The position numbers were made by a program, and so were the translations under genes. Shown piece after piece: positions 63,491-64,000 of a stretch of 64,000 nucleotides of DNA (its first letter is position 1; every line of letters starts with the position of its first letter). The DNA comes from Mesorhizobium tamadayense. GTDB lineage: Bacteria > Pseudomonadota > Alphaproteobacteria > Rhizobiales > Rhizobiaceae. The notes beneath the pieces are model-generated. The model was not told where the DNA came from. It worked only from the letters and a program-made list of their open reading frames with translations, and did no database searches. The stretch lies in assembly GCF_003863365.1 (NCBI RefSeq), contig NZ_RQXT01000023.1:1-64000 (forward strand), given 5' to 3'.

Positions 63491-63595
63491 GCATGACCCC
63501 GGAACCGGTTTCCGGTTCCGGAAAAGATCATGCGCAAAGCAATAAAAAGTCTTAGAGCGTCCTTTGCGCGTCCAAGGGGACGCGCGGCGCTCTAA
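63491..63595. repeat. Two hairpin repeats, family E
   Basis: The first hairpin (63491-63533) runs from 'gcatgaccccggaaccgg' to 'ccggttccggaaaagatcatgc'. The second (63552-63595) runs from 'ttagagcg' to 'cgctctaa' with inner 'gcgcgtcc aagg ggacgcgc'. Elements of this type are common in rhizobial intergenic DNA. Confidence 0.7.
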
Positions 63596-63670
63596 AGGGG
63601 ACGAGGCAGGCCGATGGTGGACCAACCGCCGCGTATCCTGCCCCTAAGAACTAAAGGTGGAGTGCTTTCC

Positions 63671-64000
63671 ATGTCAGTGGCTGTTGAGAAGCAGGAAGCG
63701 TCGTCGGACCAGCGTTCGCGGCGGTCCGGCGGGCGCGAAGCGCGCCGTGCGATGCGGGCTGCGCCGCTCGCCGACGACATCCGTCCGGTGCGGCCCGGCC
63801 TCGAAGGCGGCAGCTACGGGCCATTGAGCCAGAACGACCGCGAGCGCATCCACGAGGCTGTCCTGACGCTCCTGGAAACGGTCGGCTTCGCCAATGCCGT
63901 TCCCTCCTGCATCGAGGTGCTGACCAGGGTCGGCGGCACCTACGGCGACGACGGCCGCATCCGCCTGCCGCGAGCGCTGGTGCTCGACACGATCAGACAA
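63671..64000 (+). CDS. Trimethylamine methyltransferase (MttB) family protein, 3' end cut by the window
   Basis: The first 110 codons of a gene that runs past the window end. A basic, variable leader (about 1-40) is followed by the MttB-family start GPLSQNDRERIHEAVLTLLE and TVGFANAVPSCIEVLTRVGG, then RIRLPRALVLDTI. Rhizobial members usually lack pyrrolysine and act on glycine betaine or related quaternary amines; the key position is outside the window. ATG 63671 has an RBS at 63653-63660. A MocR-type regulator gene lies upstream on the same strand. Confidence 0.8.
   Translation, partial: MSVAVEKQEASSDQRSRRSGGREARRAMRAAPLADDIRPVRPGLEGGSYGPLSQNDRERIHEAVLTLLETVGFANAVPSCIEVLTRVGGTYGDDGRIRLPRALVLDTIRQ

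Larger units (their letters stand above)
63342..63670. other. Intergenic region with terminator and hairpin repeats
   Basis: Between the regulator and the methyltransferase gene there is no coding sequence, but there are three hairpin-forming elements, listed separately. The last 70 bases (63600-63670) should hold the promoter and RBS of the methyltransferase gene; 'aaaggtgg' at 63653-63660 is the probable RBS. Confidence 0.5.

Overview
The window is chromosomal DNA of a GC-rich alphaproteobacterium of the order Hyphomicrobiales (Rhizobiales). The best guess is Mesorhizobium or a close relative. This rests on overall gene content (a Yej-type peptide importer with two binding proteins, several Dpp/Opp-type importers, kdsB-pheA, CoA-dependent aromatic degradation genes) and on several families of palindromic intergenic repeats typical of rhizobia. 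No database search was possible, so genus and gene names rest on motif recognition. There is no rRNA, CRISPR array, insertion sequence or prophage. One tRNA, tRNA-Thr(CGT), is present.

Layout. 1-2.8 kb: repeat, pheA and kdsB (minus strand), and a membrane-anchored cytochrome c. 2.9-10.5 kb: a five-gene Yej-like peptide importer with two tandem binding proteins. 10.7-16.8 kb: a hydroxyacid dehydrogenase, a lipoprotein, a DNA-ligase-associated exonuclease with its ATP-dependent ligase, a SnoaL-like protein and a membrane protein. 17.1-18.3 kb: tRNA-Thr, an isolated Flp pilin and a DUF2158 protein in lower-GC DNA. 18.4-24.3 kb: EF-hand protein, ECF sigma factor, probable membrane anti-sigma factor, CnrX/Spy-like periplasmic protein, then DUF1800 and DUF1501 proteins bracketed by two small GCG_CRPN proteins. 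This reads as one envelope stress system of unknown output.

24.3-50.5 kb is a catabolic region with a tryptophan/kynurenine/anthranilate flavour. It holds indolepyruvate oxidoreductase subunits, two phytoene-dehydrogenase-like flavoproteins, a kynurenine-formamidase-like cyclase, a Dpp-type importer, and a CoA-thioester pathway headed by a fused anthraniloyl-CoA (or salicylyl-CoA) monooxygenase/reductase with SDR, MarR, enoyl-CoA hydratase, acyl-CoA dehydrogenase and a Rid protein. A GntR regulator with two near-identical perfect operators follows, then a kynureninase-like enzyme, an amino-acid-type binding protein and permease without an ATPase, and a second class V PLP enzyme. The two MarR genes and a semi-palindromic CTTTAAGC element found upstream of two of the operons suggest shared control.

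50.6-55.9 kb: a complete dppABCDF dipeptide importer on the minus strand with a strong palindrome between dppA and dppB. 56.4-64 kb: an acyl-CoA ligase with a histone-H1-like N-terminal tail, a methyltransferase, a HAD phosphatase, pgi, a MocR/PdxR-type regulator, and the start of a trimethylamine-methyltransferase-family gene cut by the window end.
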